Shown piece by piece: positions 42,289 through 52,219 of a stretch of DNA of 64,000 bases. The position numbers and the translations under genes were made by a program. This DNA comes from Thalassotalea sediminis (GTDB taxonomy: Bacteria; Pseudomonadota; Gammaproteobacteria; Enterobacterales; Alteromonadaceae). How positions within the stretch are numbered: the stretch's first letter is position 1; the number at the start of each line of letters is the position of its first letter. The stretch covers positions 2,852,001 through 2,916,000 of the forward strand of contig NZ_AP027361.1 of NCBI RefSeq assembly GCF_030295915.1, read 5' to 3'. Below the pieces are notes generated by a model. It saw only the letters and a program-made list of their open reading frames with translations, did not search any database and had not been told where the DNA came from.

Positions 42289-43392
42289 TTATCCGTATTG
42301 AATCTCTTTTAAAATGGCTTTAGGAAACTCAAGAAGCGGTAAATCTAACGTAGATATGCCTGCTGAAGCCACTGCCTGAGGCATACCATATACAACACAA
42401 GTTTCTTCATCTTGTGCCCAAATAGTTGCTCCTTGAGCTTTCAGCATTCTTGAACCTTCACGACCATCTGACCCCATACCTGTCAAAATAATGCCGAGTA
42501 CGGAACCTGAAAACACTTTCGCTGCTGAACCAAAACTTACATCTACGCTAGGTTTAAATGCAATTCTATCTGTCTCATCAACGACAACCTTTAATTTGGC
42601 AAACGAGTCTTTACCTTCAATTAACATTTGCGTACCACCAGGCGCTAAATAGGCGACACCTGGCTTGAGTACATCACCATTTTCAGCTTCACGAACTTCT
42701 ATTTTACATAAACTATTTAAGCGCGTAGCAAAAGCTTTGGTAAATGCGCCTGGCATATGCTGAACCATCACTATCGGTAATGGAAAATCCGCAGGTAGTT
42801 GCGTGAGAATTTTTTGTAATGCTACCGGACCACCTGTCGATGTGCCAATCGCAAGTAATTTATATGCTTTACCTGACGCTCTAACACTAGCAGTAGCTTT
42901 TGGCTGTGTTGGTCTGGCGTTTATGCTTGTCGTACTGGGTGTGACTAGCGGTGTTCTAGCGCTTGGTCTAGCTCCAATACGACGAGCTCCGCCTCTTTTA
43001 CGAGCAATTTCTAATACGCGCTCTCTGAGTACGCTACCAGCATCACTTTTAGTATTAGCAATTTCGTTAAATTTCTTTGGAAGGAAGTCAAGCGCACCTG
43101 CATCGAGTGCATCCAATGTTGCCTTGGCGCCTTGATGCGTTAATGAAGAAAACATCAAAATAGGAATTGGAGAATGCTTCATTATTTGCTTAACAGCTTC
43201 AATGCCGTTTAGCAACGGCATCTCGATGTCCATCGTAATAACATCTGGCTTCAAAGTCTTTGCTTTTTCTACCGCTTCGATGCCATTAACAGCAACATCT
43301 ATAACCGTTAAGTTCTTATCGTTATTAATTATGTCAGTGACTCGTCGTCTAAAAAAACTTGAATCATCAACAACCAGAACTTTATAGGTCAT
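42289..43392 (-). CDS. cheB: Chemoreceptor methylesterase/deamidase CheB
   Basis: 367 residues. Receiver domain with acidic pair D9/D10 and phosphoacceptor D55 (TMDIEMP). A basic, Pro/Thr-rich linker (about 130-175) precedes the methylesterase domain with catalytic-Ser motif [17 protein letters not shown] and the C-terminal GMGSDGREG. It demethylates receptors when phosphorylated by CheA. It lies 32 bases downstream of cheA. No cheR is in the window. Confidence 0.95.
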   Translation of the reverse strand: MTYKVLVVDDSSFFRRRVTDIINNDKNLTVIDVAVNGIEAVEKAKTLKPDVITMDIEMPLLNGIEAVKQIMKHSPIPILMFSSLTHQGAKATLDALDAGALDFLPKKFNEIANTKSDAGSVLRERVLEIARKRGGARRIGARPSARTPLVTPSTTSINARPTQPKATASVRASGKAYKLLAIGTSTGGPVALQKILTQLPADFPLPIVMVQHMPGAFTKAFATRLNSLCKIEVREAENGDVLKPGVAYLAPGGTQMLIEGKDSFAKLKVVVDETDRIAFKPSVDVSFGSAAKVFSGSVLGIILTGMGSDGREGSRMLKAQGATIWAQDEETCVVYGMPQAVASAGISTLDLPLLEFPKAILKEIQYG

Positions 43393-43424
43393 TTAATATC
43401 TCTTTTGCGTGTTGTTATCGTTAA

Positions 43425-45527
43425 TTATGAACGCAATTTCTTATTTACGGCAGATTTTTTTGCATAATATTTAAGCATACTAGGCACATCAATTATCAAG
43501 GCAATGCCACCATCACTTGTAATAGTTGCACCTGCCATACCAGGCGTACCATGTAATAAGCGGTCAAGGGGTTTAATAACTACTTCCTCTTGACCAATTA
43601 AGCTATCTACGACAAACCCCACTTGCTGTGCGCCAATTTGCACAATAACAACATGACCTTTATCGCGTGGTTTTTCCTGAAAATCTCTAACTAACCACTG
43701 ATCAAGATAGAATAATGGTATCGCTTTCTCTCTTACTATAATGGTAAGTTGACCATCAACAACATTTGTATTTGTTAGGTCAAGATGGAAAATTTCATTT
43801 ACCCCTGCAAGCGGTAAAGCAAACGTTTGTTCACCAACAACAACCATTAAAGTAGGTAATATCGCAAGCGTTAGTGGCACTTTTATCTCAAGTACCGTAC
43901 CAATACCAAGTTCAGAATCAATGTTAACCGTGCCGTTTAACTGAGTGATTTTTGTTTTTACAACATCCATCCCTACGCCTCGCCCTGAGACCTCAGAAAT
44001 TTCAGTTTTTGTTGAGAAACCTGGTGCAAATATTAGATTGAATGCATCTTGATCAGACATTCTTGCCGCAGCATCTGCATCGAGCACACCACGTTCAATA
44101 GCAATTTCTTTTAATTTTTCGGCATTCATCCCTGCACCATCATCTCTAATGGTTAACAGAATATGATCACCTTCTTGTGAAGCCGATAAAATAACGGTGC
44201 CTTCTCTCGGCTTACCGTTTTCTTCACGCACGCTTGGTATTTCAATACCGTGATCAACAGAGTTTCGTACTAAATGCACCAGTGGATCGGCAAGTGCTTC
44301 AACTAAGTTCTTATCTAAATCGGTTTCTTCACCCTCTAGAATTAACTTAATCTCTTTATTCAAGCTACGAGCAAGGTCACGTACAACGCGCGGAAATCGG
44401 CCAAAAACCTTTTTAATTGGTTGCATGCGGGTTTTCATCACCGCACCTTGCAAATCGGTTGTTACGGCATCCAAATTAGACACAGCTTTGGTCAGCTCTT
44501 CGTCTTCTTTTGTCATGCCTAGGCTCGTCAAACGATTACGCACTAACACCAACTCACCGACCATATTCATAATTTGATCAAGTCGTTGCGTATCAACCCG
44601 CACCGTAGTTTCACCTTGTGGCGCATTTTGCTTGTCTGCTGGCTTTTTAGCTGGCGCATTTGCTGCAGGTTTAGCCGCAGCAGCAGGGGTAGGTTTTTCT
44701 ACAGGTTTAGGCGTTGGTGCCGGTGCTGCTGTTTTTGCGGCTTCAACAGGTTTTTGATTGCCCGTTTGCGGCGCATTACCCTTACCATGAATTTCATCTA
44801 ATAAGCTTTCAAACTCGTCATCATTTATTTCGTCGCTATTCGTAGACGCTTTACTCGCGCCTACATTAGATGCAAACGCACCTTGACCATGTAATTCGTC
44901 TAATAAGCTTTCAAACTCATCATCTGTTATATCATCACCAGAACCTGCCGCGCTTGATTTTGGCGCTTCAGGTTCAGTTGCTGCTGTGGGTGAACCACCA
45001 CCATGAAGCTCATCTAATAATCGCTCAAATTCGTCTTCGGTCATTTCGTCTGACGACGATGCAGCATCTGAGGGCTCTGGTTCAGTCGGCGCTGCTGCTA
45101 CGGGTTCTTCCACTGCAGGCGCAGCTTCCTCAGCGCCTTCTGGTACACTTAATCGGTGCAATTCTGCTAACAACGCTGGGTCTGCTGGTACTAATGGTTC
45201 ACGCGCTTGTACTAAAGCAAACATATCGTTTACCGTGTCTAAGCCTTGCAGAATAACATCCATTAGTTCAGGCGTTACGCTTCGTTGGCCGTTTCGCAGA
45301 ATATCGAAAATATTTTCCGCACCATGACAAACGTCAACGAGTTCAGTTAATGCTAAGAAACCTGCGCCGCCTTTTACCGTATGAAATCCACGGAAAATAG
45401 CATTCAATAAATCAGCATTATCTGGATCATTCTCTAACTCTACGAGTTGCTCAGATAAGCTTTCAAGTATTTCACCAGCTTCGATCAGAAAGTCTTGAAG
45501 AATTTCTTCATCTGCTTCGTATGACAT
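43425..45527 (-). CDS. cheA: Chemotaxis histidine kinase CheA
   Basis: 700 residues. The P1 Hpt domain has phosphoryl His49 (FRGFHTVKGGAGF). A region without a folded P2 domain (130-305) instead holds three copies of a D-E-F-E-x-LLDELHG motif (about 160-179, 199-217, 232-250) and an Ala/Pro/Lys linker. P3 dimerisation starts near 308 (VRVDTQRLDQIMNMVGELVLVRNRL). The P4 ATPase domain has HLVRNSVDHGIE, DDGAGM and GRGVGMDVV. P5 is CheW-like (LPTLMVVVGEQTFALPL). It phosphorylates CheY and CheB. A strong AGGAG site precedes the ATG. Confidence 0.96.
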   Translation of the reverse strand: MSYEADEEILQDFLIEAGEILESLSEQLVELENDPDNADLLNAIFRGFHTVKGGAGFLALTELVDVCHGAENIFDILRNGQRSVTPELMDVILQGLDTVNDMFALVQAREPLVPADPALLAELHRLSVPEGAEEAAPAVEEPVAAAPTEPEPSDAASSSDEMTEDEFERLLDELHGGGSPTAATEPEAPKSSAAGSGDDITDDEFESLLDELHGQGAFASNVGASKASTNSDEINDDEFESLLDEIHGKGNAPQTGNQKPVEAAKTAAPAPTPKPVEKPTPAAAAKPAANAPAKKPADKQNAPQGETTVRVDTQRLDQIMNMVGELVLVRNRLTSLGMTKEDEELTKAVSNLDAVTTDLQGAVMKTRMQPIKKVFGRFPRVVRDLARSLNKEIKLILEGEETDLDKNLVEALADPLVHLVRNSVDHGIEIPSVREENGKPREGTVILSASQEGDHILLTIRDDGAGMNAEKLKEIAIERGVLDADAAARMSDQDAFNLIFAPGFSTKTEISEVSGRGVGMDVVKTKITQLNGTVNIDSELGIGTVLEIKVPLTLAILPTLMVVVGEQTFALPLAGVNEIFHLDLTNTNVVDGQLTIIVREKAIPLFYLDQWLVRDFQEKPRDKGHVVIVQIGAQQVGFVVDSLIGQEEVVIKPLDRLLHGTPGMAGATITSDGGIALIIDVPSMLKYYAKKSAVNKKLRS
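44778..45050 (-). repeat. Three degenerate coding repeats in the cheA linker
   Basis: Three units spaced 36-38 codons apart encode EMTEDEFERLLDELHG, DITDDEFESLLDELHG and EINDDEFESLLDEIHG, each followed by a Gly-rich short spacer. They are separated by Ala/Ser/Pro-rich linkers. They lie where the CheY-binding P2 domain of E. coli CheA would be. Confidence 0.8.
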
Positions 45528-45540
45528 CCAGCAACTCCTA

Positions 45541-46284
45541 TTAGAATCCTAAACTCGATAAAAGATCATCAACATCGTCTTGATCGGCAACTACGTCATC
45601 GCGTTTATCTTTATTGACGATTGGGCCTTCAACTAGGTTTTCACCCACAGACGGTTTACTAGTATTTTCCATGCCTTCACTTGTGACACCAAAGGCTGTC
45701 AGCATATTAATTAAACTATCTTCAACTTCACGAACAAGATCAATAACTTTACGTATCACCTGCCCAGTTAAATCTTGGAAATCTTGCGCCATTAACACGT
45801 CTGTCATAAGACCATGCATTCGTGTTGTTTCACGATCCGTTGTTTTTAGCAGTGCATCAATATCATGGCATAACGATTTAAACTCACCCACATCTAAATT
45901 GTTGTGCATAAGCTTGGTCCACAGCGGTTTTACTGTGCTAATTTGATGTTGAATTGTGTCGACCACCGGAAAAATTGACTCAACCGCGTCCATGGTTTTA
46001 TTTGCGGCATCTTCCGTTCGACTGATAACATAATTAAGTCGCTCTTTGGCATCAGGTATATCCGCGGTAGCTAAATCATTCAATCGTGAATCTAATTGAA
46101 AATTCATCAATGAATCATGAAGTTGACGTGTTAACTTACCAATTTCGGCGAACAATTCAGAATTGATTGGATTTTGAATTTCTGCAATCAATTCATCTGC
46201 TTTTTCTTGTTGATCAGTTTCTAAATACTCAACCAACAGCTTTGCCTGTTCCAATGAAACATGGACACTGTTATTTATACTCAT
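45541..46284 (-). CDS. cheZ: CheY phosphatase CheZ
   Basis: A 247-residue helical-hairpin protein. The active-site helix VLMAQDFQDLTGQVIRKVI carries the catalytic Gln, and the C-terminal peptide DDVDDLLSSLGF is the CheY-binding tail. It speeds dephosphorylation of CheY-P. It lies between cheY and cheA, 27 bases after cheY. Length is slightly above the 214 of E. coli, as usual in polar-flagellated gammaproteobacteria. Confidence 0.94.
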   Translation of the reverse strand: MSINNSVHVSLEQAKLLVEYLETDQQEKADELIAEIQNPINSELFAEIGKLTRQLHDSLMNFQLDSRLNDLATADIPDAKERLNYVISRTEDAANKTMDAVESIFPVVDTIQHQISTVKPLWTKLMHNNLDVGEFKSLCHDIDALLKTTDRETTRMHGLMTDVLMAQDFQDLTGQVIRKVIDLVREVEDSLINMLTAFGVTSEGMENTSKPSVGENLVEGPIVNKDKRDDVVADQDDVDDLLSSLGF

Positions 46285-46311
46285 GCAACGTCCTTACGCA
46301 ACAATTCGTTA

Positions 46312-46695
46312 TTAACCTAAACGCTCGAAAATCTTATCAAGTTTAGTTTTTAACGTAGCCGCAGTAAAAGGCTTGACGATATAACCATTAACGCCTGCTT
46401 GTGCAGCCATTACGATTTGTTCTTTTTTCGCTTCCGCTGTAACCATCAATACCGGTATATGCGATAAGCTAGCGTCTGCTCGTATTGCTTTGAGTAAATC
46501 GATACCTTGCATCCCTGGCATATTCCAATCTGTCACAACAAAATCAAAATCACCTTCTTTAAGCATCGGTAATGCAGTACTGCCGTCATCTGCTTCTTGA
46601 ATATTAGTGAAACCTAAATCACGTAATAAGTTTTTTACGATACGTCTCATTGTTGAAAAATCATCAACAACAAGTACTTTCATATTTTTATCCAA
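46312..46695 (-). CDS. cheY: Chemotaxis response regulator CheY
   Basis: A 127-residue single receiver domain: acidic D11/D12, phosphoacceptor D56 ([10 protein letters not shown]), T86 and K108. It binds FliM/FliN when phosphorylated. The start is TTG at 46695, because a strong GGAGGG (46700-46705) lies four bases upstream. The next ATG at 46683 would be too far from it. Confidence 0.95.
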   Translation of the reverse strand: MDKNMKVLVVDDFSTMRRIVKNLLRDLGFTNIQEADDGSTALPMLKEGDFDFVVTDWNMPGMQGIDLLKAIRADASLSHIPVLMVTAEAKKEQIVMAAQAGVNGYIVKPFTAATLKTKLDKIFERLG

Positions 46696-46742
46696 GGCAC
46701 CCTCCAGGGACTTATTTCAAAATGCTTATAAATATATTGTAC

Positions 46743-47462
46743 TTAACTTTGCCAAGATTGCATACGCGCTTTTAACCGATGTAATGCTTGACTATGAATT
46801 TGGCTGACTCGAGATTCGCTAACATCAAGGACTTGACCAATTTCACGTAAATTCAATTCTTCATCATAATACAGAGACAGTACTAAAGCTTCTCGCTCTG
46901 GTAAAGTAGTTATACACTCTGATAATGATTTTTTAAACACTACATGTTCTATATCTTGATATGGATCAGCATTGTTTTTATCTTCAAAGCTTGAGACCGC
47001 GTCTTCACTCACGCCCAAATCATCGATGCCAATGATTTTGCCACAATTTACTTCGTTAAGAATATGATGGTACTCATTCAGCGAAATATCAAGTTTTTCA
47101 GCAACTTCAACATCAGAAACATCTCTACCTAGTTCTGATTCGAGTGTTTTTATGGCATCACTCACCATTCTGCTGTTTTTATGTACTGATCTTGGAGTCC
47201 AATCACCTCGACGTATTTCGTCAAGCATTGCACCACGAATACGAATACCAGCAAAGGTTTCAAAGCTTGCGCCTTTGGTATTATCAAAGTTATTTGCAGC
47301 TTCCAACAAACCAATCATGCCTGATTGAATCAGATCATCCACGATAACGCTGGCTGGAAGTCGAGCAAGGAGATGATATGCAATACGCTTTACTAAACTG
47401 CTATGTTGTTCAAGCAACGCAGTTTTATCTATTTGCGAACCGTATGCACTGGCTTTAACCAA
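46743..47462 (-). CDS. fliA: Flagellar sigma factor sigma-28
   Basis: 239 residues with sigma regions 2 (VDDLIQSGMIGLLEAANNFD, FETFAGIRIRGAMLDEIRRGDW), 3 and 4 (LPEREALVLSLYYDEELNLREIGQVLDVSESRVSQIHSQAL). It directs RNA polymerase to late flagellar and chemotaxis promoters. It follows flhG in the flhA-flhF-flhG-fliA operon. The start is TTG with AAAGGT nine bases upstream. I found no clear sigma-28 promoter within the window, though the cheY gap is short. Confidence 0.95.
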   Translation of the reverse strand: MVKASAYGSQIDKTALLEQHSSLVKRIAYHLLARLPASVIVDDLIQSGMIGLLEAANNFDNTKGASFETFAGIRIRGAMLDEIRRGDWTPRSVHKNSRMVSDAIKTLESELGRDVSDVEVAEKLDISLNEYHHILNEVNCGKIIGIDDLGVSEDAVSSFEDKNNADPYQDIEHVVFKKSLSECITTLPEREALVLSLYYDEELNLREIGQVLDVSESRVSQIHSQALHRLKARMQSWQS

Positions 47463-47480
47463 AATTGCTTACCTTTCGTG

Positions 47481-48323
47481 TTAGCTTTCAATTAGCTGTT
47501 CTATAAAAAACTCTAAATGACCAGAAGCATGATTCGGTACTGGCCATTTAATAATTTTATTGGCTAGCGCTGTAAATGCTCTTGATGCAGGTGAATCCGG
47601 AAAAGCTTCAACAATAGCTTGCTGTTTTCTTACTGCTTTACGAATATTCTCATCAAAGGGAATAACCCCTACAAGCTCAAGCGCAACATCTAAAAATCGC
47701 TCCGAGACCTTTGATAACTTACCAAAGAGTTGTTGCCCTTCTTTTGGGCTGCGTACCATATTTGCAACAACTTTAAATTTAAATACTTCGTGATCTCTGC
47801 TAAGCAATTTCATGAGTGCGTAACAGTCAGTAATAGAGGTAGGTTCATCACAGACAACTAATAATACATCTTGGGCTGCACGTGCAAAGCTCAACACCAT
47901 ATCTGATATGCCCGCTGCTGTATCAACGATTAAAACGTCAAACTGCGTTTGCATATCGCTAAAGGCGCGAATTAAACCTGCATGTTCTGATGGCGTAAGA
48001 TCAACCATTGATTGCGTACCCGATGTAGCCGGAATAATTTTTATCCCTGCGGGGCCTTCTATGATTATATCGTCAAGTTCACACTCGCCTGACATGACAT
48101 GTGACAAGTTGCGTTTTACACGTAAACCCAACATTACATCAACATTTGCCAAGCCTAAATCGGCATCTAATACGAGAACTCTTTTTCCAAGTTGTGCTAG
48201 GGCAATAGACGTATTAAGTGACACATTTGTTTTACCAACACCACCTTTACCACCAGAAACTGCTATGACTTTTATTTGGTTTTGCTGTTGCATTTTTCGT
48301 AAGCCACTTGCCTGATCTATCAT
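47481..48323 (-). CDS. flhG: Flagellar number regulator FlhG (FleN), MinD-like ATPase
   Basis: 280 residues. A deviant Walker A GGKGGVGKT (24-32) and VLVLDADLGLANVDVMLGL show the MinD/ParA fold. The N-terminal QASGLRKMQ is the conserved FlhG segment that in other bacteria stimulates the FlhF GTPase. It limits flagellar number, in polar species by restraining the FleQ/FlrA master regulator. Downstream of flhF by 32 bases. Its presence implies a polar flagellum. Confidence 0.94.
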   Translation of the reverse strand: MIDQASGLRKMQQQNQIKVIAVSGGKGGVGKTNVSLNTSIALAQLGKRVLVLDADLGLANVDVMLGLRVKRNLSHVMSGECELDDIIIEGPAGIKIIPATSGTQSMVDLTPSEHAGLIRAFSDMQTQFDVLIVDTAAGISDMVLSFARAAQDVLLVVCDEPTSITDCYALMKLLSRDHEVFKFKVVANMVRSPKEGQQLFGKLSKVSERFLDVALELVGVIPFDENIRKAVRKQQAIVEAFPDSPASRAFTALANKIIKWPVPNHASGHLEFFIEQLIES

Positions 48324-48355
48324 TCACATTACTCTAATTAAACATCAAAAATATT

Positions 48356-49873
48356 TTACATGCCAACTGCCATTGAGTTTGGCATTGGTCGCCACGAATT
48401 GTGGCCATTCAATTTCGTTGCAAGTCTATCTGCAAGCGTAACCAACTTTTCAGCATTTGCAACTTTAATATCTTCTGGAACTCTTTGTCCATCAGTAAGA
48501 TAACCTATTGCGAGACCATTTTGTATAGAAGTTGCAATTATTTCACCAACGCTCAAGCTTTCATCAAGTTTTGTATAAATACAACCCGCTAGTGGTACTT
48601 TTTTAAAGCGGTCTACATTTTCTTGCATAACACGTTGTTGTGTATTTGCTGATAATACCAAGTAGTTGCGAATTCTAACACGAGAGCTTGCGAGTAAGTT
48701 AGTTAGATGTTCAGTTAAGCGCATGTCTCTTTGGCCCATACCCGCAGTATCAATAAGGACTAACTTCTTGTTTGAGAATTGTTGCAATAATGTATCTAGT
48801 TCAGCACCTTCTTTCGCAAGTTTAACTTGGCAGCCAATAATTCTGCCGTAGGTCGTCAACTGTTCAAAACCAGCAATACGATAACTATCTGTAGAAATCA
48901 TTGCTACTTGATCTGCACCATGAATTTGCGCAAAACGTGCAGCCAACTTGGCTATTGTAGTGGTTTTGCCTACACCTGTTGGGCCGACAAGCGATACTAC
49001 ACCACCGCGATGAATGATTTCATTATTGGTAGTATGCAATTGACTTGCAAGTAATTGTTTTGCTTGCTGCCAAGCTTCTGCTTCATTTTCATAATGAGGT
49101 AAGTAACTTGCTACTTGATCAGCAACGTCTTCTGTAATGCCCATCGCCATTAAACGATTCACTAAAAAGGCTTTCGCTGGGTTTTTCTGTGCCATGTCTT
49201 GCCACATTAACCCAGAAATTTGATGTTCAAGTAATTGACGAATAGATGACATTTCTTGACGCATCGCTTCTATCTCATCAGACGCATGCGTCGGTTTAAC
49301 ACTCGCTTGTGTATTAACAGGTGCAACGTCATTATTAAAGTTCGCCGCTGGCGCTTCCTTGAGATCGCTTTGTGTAGACGTTTGGCTTGCCATCGCATTT
49401 TCACCAGATTCTACTGTTGGGGCTACTTGATGTGCACCTTGCTCTAACCGATCGGTAAAATTCTTTAATTGTTGCTCTATATCTAAGGCATGTTGCTGTT
49501 GATGTGCTGGAGAAGTTTGCACAGGTGTCGCTTTTCCGGCCGATGACTTTTGCTGACGTTGTAGCAATGCAGCAAGGCTATCAGCAGGTGGTTGAGATGA
49601 CTCAGCAACATCTTGTGGGGCAACAGTAGCTGAACGTTGTTCACTCATTTGTTGTTGGCCAATTGACACGACATCGTTAGAAATTTCACGTGTAGATTGA
49701 GGTACAGCTTCAGGTGCAGTAGGTACTTGTTGACTGTAATCCACTGCCGCCATTAATTCGACACCCTCAGGAATTTTTTTATTTGACATGATGACCGCGT
49801 CAGCACCTAACTCATGCTTTATTTGCTCTAAAGCAGTTCTCATATCTTTTGCAACAAAACGTCTAATCTTCAC
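48356..49873 (-). CDS. flhF: Polar flagellum placement GTPase FlhF
   Basis: A 505-residue SRP-type GTPase. The N-terminal basic domain is MKIRRFVAKDMRTALEQIK. A long Gln/Ser/Pro-rich linker (50-230) follows, then the NG domain with P-loop GPTGVGKTT (297-305), VLIDTAGMGQRD and TKLDESLSVG. It sets the pole where the flagellum is built. The start is GTG with AAGGGG upstream. The linker is longer than in compact FlhF proteins. Confidence 0.94.
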   Translation of the reverse strand: MKIRRFVAKDMRTALEQIKHELGADAVIMSNKKIPEGVELMAAVDYSQQVPTAPEAVPQSTREISNDVVSIGQQQMSEQRSATVAPQDVAESSQPPADSLAALLQRQQKSSAGKATPVQTSPAHQQQHALDIEQQLKNFTDRLEQGAHQVAPTVESGENAMASQTSTQSDLKEAPAANFNNDVAPVNTQASVKPTHASDEIEAMRQEMSSIRQLLEHQISGLMWQDMAQKNPAKAFLVNRLMAMGITEDVADQVASYLPHYENEAEAWQQAKQLLASQLHTTNNEIIHRGGVVSLVGPTGVGKTTTIAKLAARFAQIHGADQVAMISTDSYRIAGFEQLTTYGRIIGCQVKLAKEGAELDTLLQQFSNKKLVLIDTAGMGQRDMRLTEHLTNLLASSRVRIRNYLVLSANTQQRVMQENVDRFKKVPLAGCIYTKLDESLSVGEIIATSIQNGLAIGYLTDGQRVPEDIKVANAEKLVTLADRLATKLNGHNSWRPMPNSMAVGM

Positions 49874-49954
49874 GTTGACCCCTTACCGACACATCACGGC
49901 GTTACTTGTCTAAATTGTTAATGCTTCGACGATGTTCAATCCAAATAAACGTGC

Positions 49955-52057
49955 TTACTGACCAATAGAACTGACAATCTTAATCTGTTTATCGTCAGGT
50001 ACTTCTTGATAAGAAATAACACGTAAGCCTGGAATCGTGTATTTAACAAACTTAGCGAGTACAGTGCGTAACATTCCCGAAGTTAGCAATATTGGCGTAT
50101 CCCCTTCCATTTCTTGCTGTTGTGCACCTTCGGTAAGCGACGTTTGTAATCTTTCAGCTAAGCCAGGTTCTATACCTGCACCATCGTCTCCTGCCATTTG
50201 CATTGACTGGTGCAACATTTGTTCCAACTCTGGTGACAAAGTTATGACGGGTATCTCTTGAACCGAACCAACAAGGTCTTGAATAATAAATTTCCGTAAT
50301 GTAATACGCACTGCTGCTGTTAAAATATCTGTATCTTGACTTTTCGGTCCATACTCAACAAGTGTTTGAACTATGCTACGCATATCTCTAACAGCAACAC
50401 CTTCATTCATTAAGTTTTGTAATACTTTGACCACCGTGCCTAACGTCAATACTTCAGGAATAAGCCCTTCCACAAGTTTCGGATAGTTTTTAGCAAGCAT
50501 ATCAAGTAAATTTTGAACCTCTTCATGCCCAAGCAATTGTGCTGCATTATTCGTCAGTACTTGGCTTAAGTGGGTTGCCAGTACCGTTGCTGAATCCACT
50601 ACGGTATAACCTAACGCTTGTGCTTGTTCACGTTGTGCTTGAGTAATCCACACTGCATCAAGACCAAACGCGGGATCTTTTGTCGCGATACCATCAAGTT
50701 TTCCATACACTTGACCAGGGTTGATGGCAAGATCGTGATCATGTCGAATTTCTGCTGCGCCTACTGTTACACCCATTAGTGATATTTGATAAGAATTAGG
50801 ATCTAAGTCTAAGTTATCGCGAATGTGTACAGCCGGCACCAAGAAGCCAAATTCTTGAGAAAGTTTTTTCCTAACCCCTTTAATACGATTTAATAGTTCA
50901 CCGCCTTGTCCTTTATCAACAAGTGGAATTAATCGATAACCAATTTCTAAGCCAACAATATCAACTGGGTTAACATCATCCCAGTCTAGTTCTTTAACTT
51001 CTTGTTGTTTTTGAGCCGTTTCTACTTCAGCAACTTCTTTCGCTTTTGCTTCATCGTCTGCTTTGGTTTTCTTAAATTTAGTAGTGAGATACGCACCGCC
51101 AGCAATTAATACTGCAAAGGTTAAAAAAGCAAAGTGTGGCATACCAGGTACGACACCCATCACAAACATTACAGAAGCAGCGATATAAAGAGATTTTTCT
51201 TGGCCCAGCTGATTGCTTACTTGAGAGCCCATGTCTTGGCTAGTATTTTGACGCGTTACAACAATTGCCGTAGCTACAGAAAGTAATAACCCTGGAATTT
51301 GCGCCACTAAACCGTCACCAATAGTCAACAATGTATACACTTCAACCGCATTATCAAAAGTCAAATCATGTTGCACCATACCAATGACTAACCCGCCAAT
51401 AATATTAATAAATAATATAAGAATACCGGCGATGGCATCACCCTTTACAAACTTACTTGCACCATCCATCGAACCATAAAAATCAGCTTCACTAGTTACT
51501 TCGATACGGCGTTCACGCGCTTCTTCAGCGTTAATAAAGCCAGCATTAAGATCGGCATCAATTGCCATTTGCTTACCTGGCATTGCATCTAACGTGAAAC
51601 GCGCTGTTACTTCTGATATACGACCAGCACCTTTAGTAACAACAATAAAATTAATAATAATCAAGATTAGAAAGACCACTAAGCCGACCGCATAATTGCC
51701 ACCAATAACAACAGAGCCGAATGCCTCAATCACTTTACCCGCAGCATCTGGTCCCTCATGACCTTCTAAAAGTACAACCCTTGTACTTGCTACGTTTAGT
51801 GCTAACCGAAGAATAGTTGCAATAAGTAATACGGAAGGAAATGAACCAAATTCTAATGGTTTTAGAGTGTAAACAGTGATAAGAAGCACCACGAGCGCAA
51901 GCGCGATATTGAAAGAAAAGAGAACATCTAACAACATTGCAGGCATGGGTAAAATAACCATACCAAGAATCGCTACAACCAGAAGGGGTGTTCCCGCTCC
52001 GGCAAAAACGCTAAACTTCTTTTGTTTTAATTGATTGAAATGTGCTGCTAATTGCAT
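49955..52057 (-). CDS. flhA: Flagellar export gate protein FlhA
   Basis: 700 residues. About eight N-terminal membrane helices (to about residue 330) include the FHIPEP region (RISEVTARFTLDAMPGKQMAIDADLNAG). The cytoplasmic nonameric ring domain begins near WDDVNPVDIVGLEIGYRLIPLVD. It forms the export-apparatus gate that takes substrate-chaperone complexes. It is the first gene after a 162-base gap that holds a sigma-54-like promoter, so it probably heads the flhA-flhF-flhG-fliA-che unit. Confidence 0.96.
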   Translation of the reverse strand: MQLAAHFNQLKQKKFSVFAGAGTPLLVVAILGMVILPMPAMLLDVLFSFNIALALVVLLITVYTLKPLEFGSFPSVLLIATILRLALNVASTRVVLLEGHEGPDAAGKVIEAFGSVVIGGNYAVGLVVFLILIIINFIVVTKGAGRISEVTARFTLDAMPGKQMAIDADLNAGFINAEEARERRIEVTSEADFYGSMDGASKFVKGDAIAGILILFINIIGGLVIGMVQHDLTFDNAVEVYTLLTIGDGLVAQIPGLLLSVATAIVVTRQNTSQDMGSQVSNQLGQEKSLYIAASVMFVMGVVPGMPHFAFLTFAVLIAGGAYLTTKFKKTKADDEAKAKEVAEVETAQKQQEVKELDWDDVNPVDIVGLEIGYRLIPLVDKGQGGELLNRIKGVRKKLSQEFGFLVPAVHIRDNLDLDPNSYQISLMGVTVGAAEIRHDHDLAINPGQVYGKLDGIATKDPAFGLDAVWITQAQREQAQALGYTVVDSATVLATHLSQVLTNNAAQLLGHEEVQNLLDMLAKNYPKLVEGLIPEVLTLGTVVKVLQNLMNEGVAVRDMRSIVQTLVEYGPKSQDTDILTAAVRITLRKFIIQDLVGSVQEIPVITLSPELEQMLHQSMQMAGDDGAGIEPGLAERLQTSLTEGAQQQEMEGDTPILLTSGMLRTVLAKFVKYTIPGLRVISYQEVPDDKQIKIVSSIGQ

Positions 52058-52096
52058 TTAATCATCACGATAGTTTTTTGACGCATACCGCAATTT

Positions 52097-52113
52097 TGCA
52101 AATTTCAGACCAA
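52097..52113 (-). promoter_or_regulatory. Sigma-54-type promoter upstream of flhA
   Basis: The minus strand reads TTGGTCTGAAATTTGCA, with the essential GG and GC exactly 10 bases apart and a full TTGCA at -12. Three of the middle consensus positions differ. It would start transcription near 52086, about 30 bases before the flhA ATG. Flagellar flhA operons in Vibrio and Pseudomonas are sigma-54 dependent. Confidence 0.6.
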
Positions 52114-52219
52114 GTAAAACGTCCGTTGAAAAATTATTTTTTAATGCTAGGGGTCTGGTGAACTTTAGCGATGAAATTTTGTTTGATAAACGCGAAAGGT
52201 CAACAGATGCTACTAAGGA

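Noticed and set aside
44870..45256. 128-codon plus-strand open frame rich in Leu, His and Gln
   Set aside because: It is the reverse reading of the repetitive cheA linker; the low-complexity composition follows from the cheA repeats.
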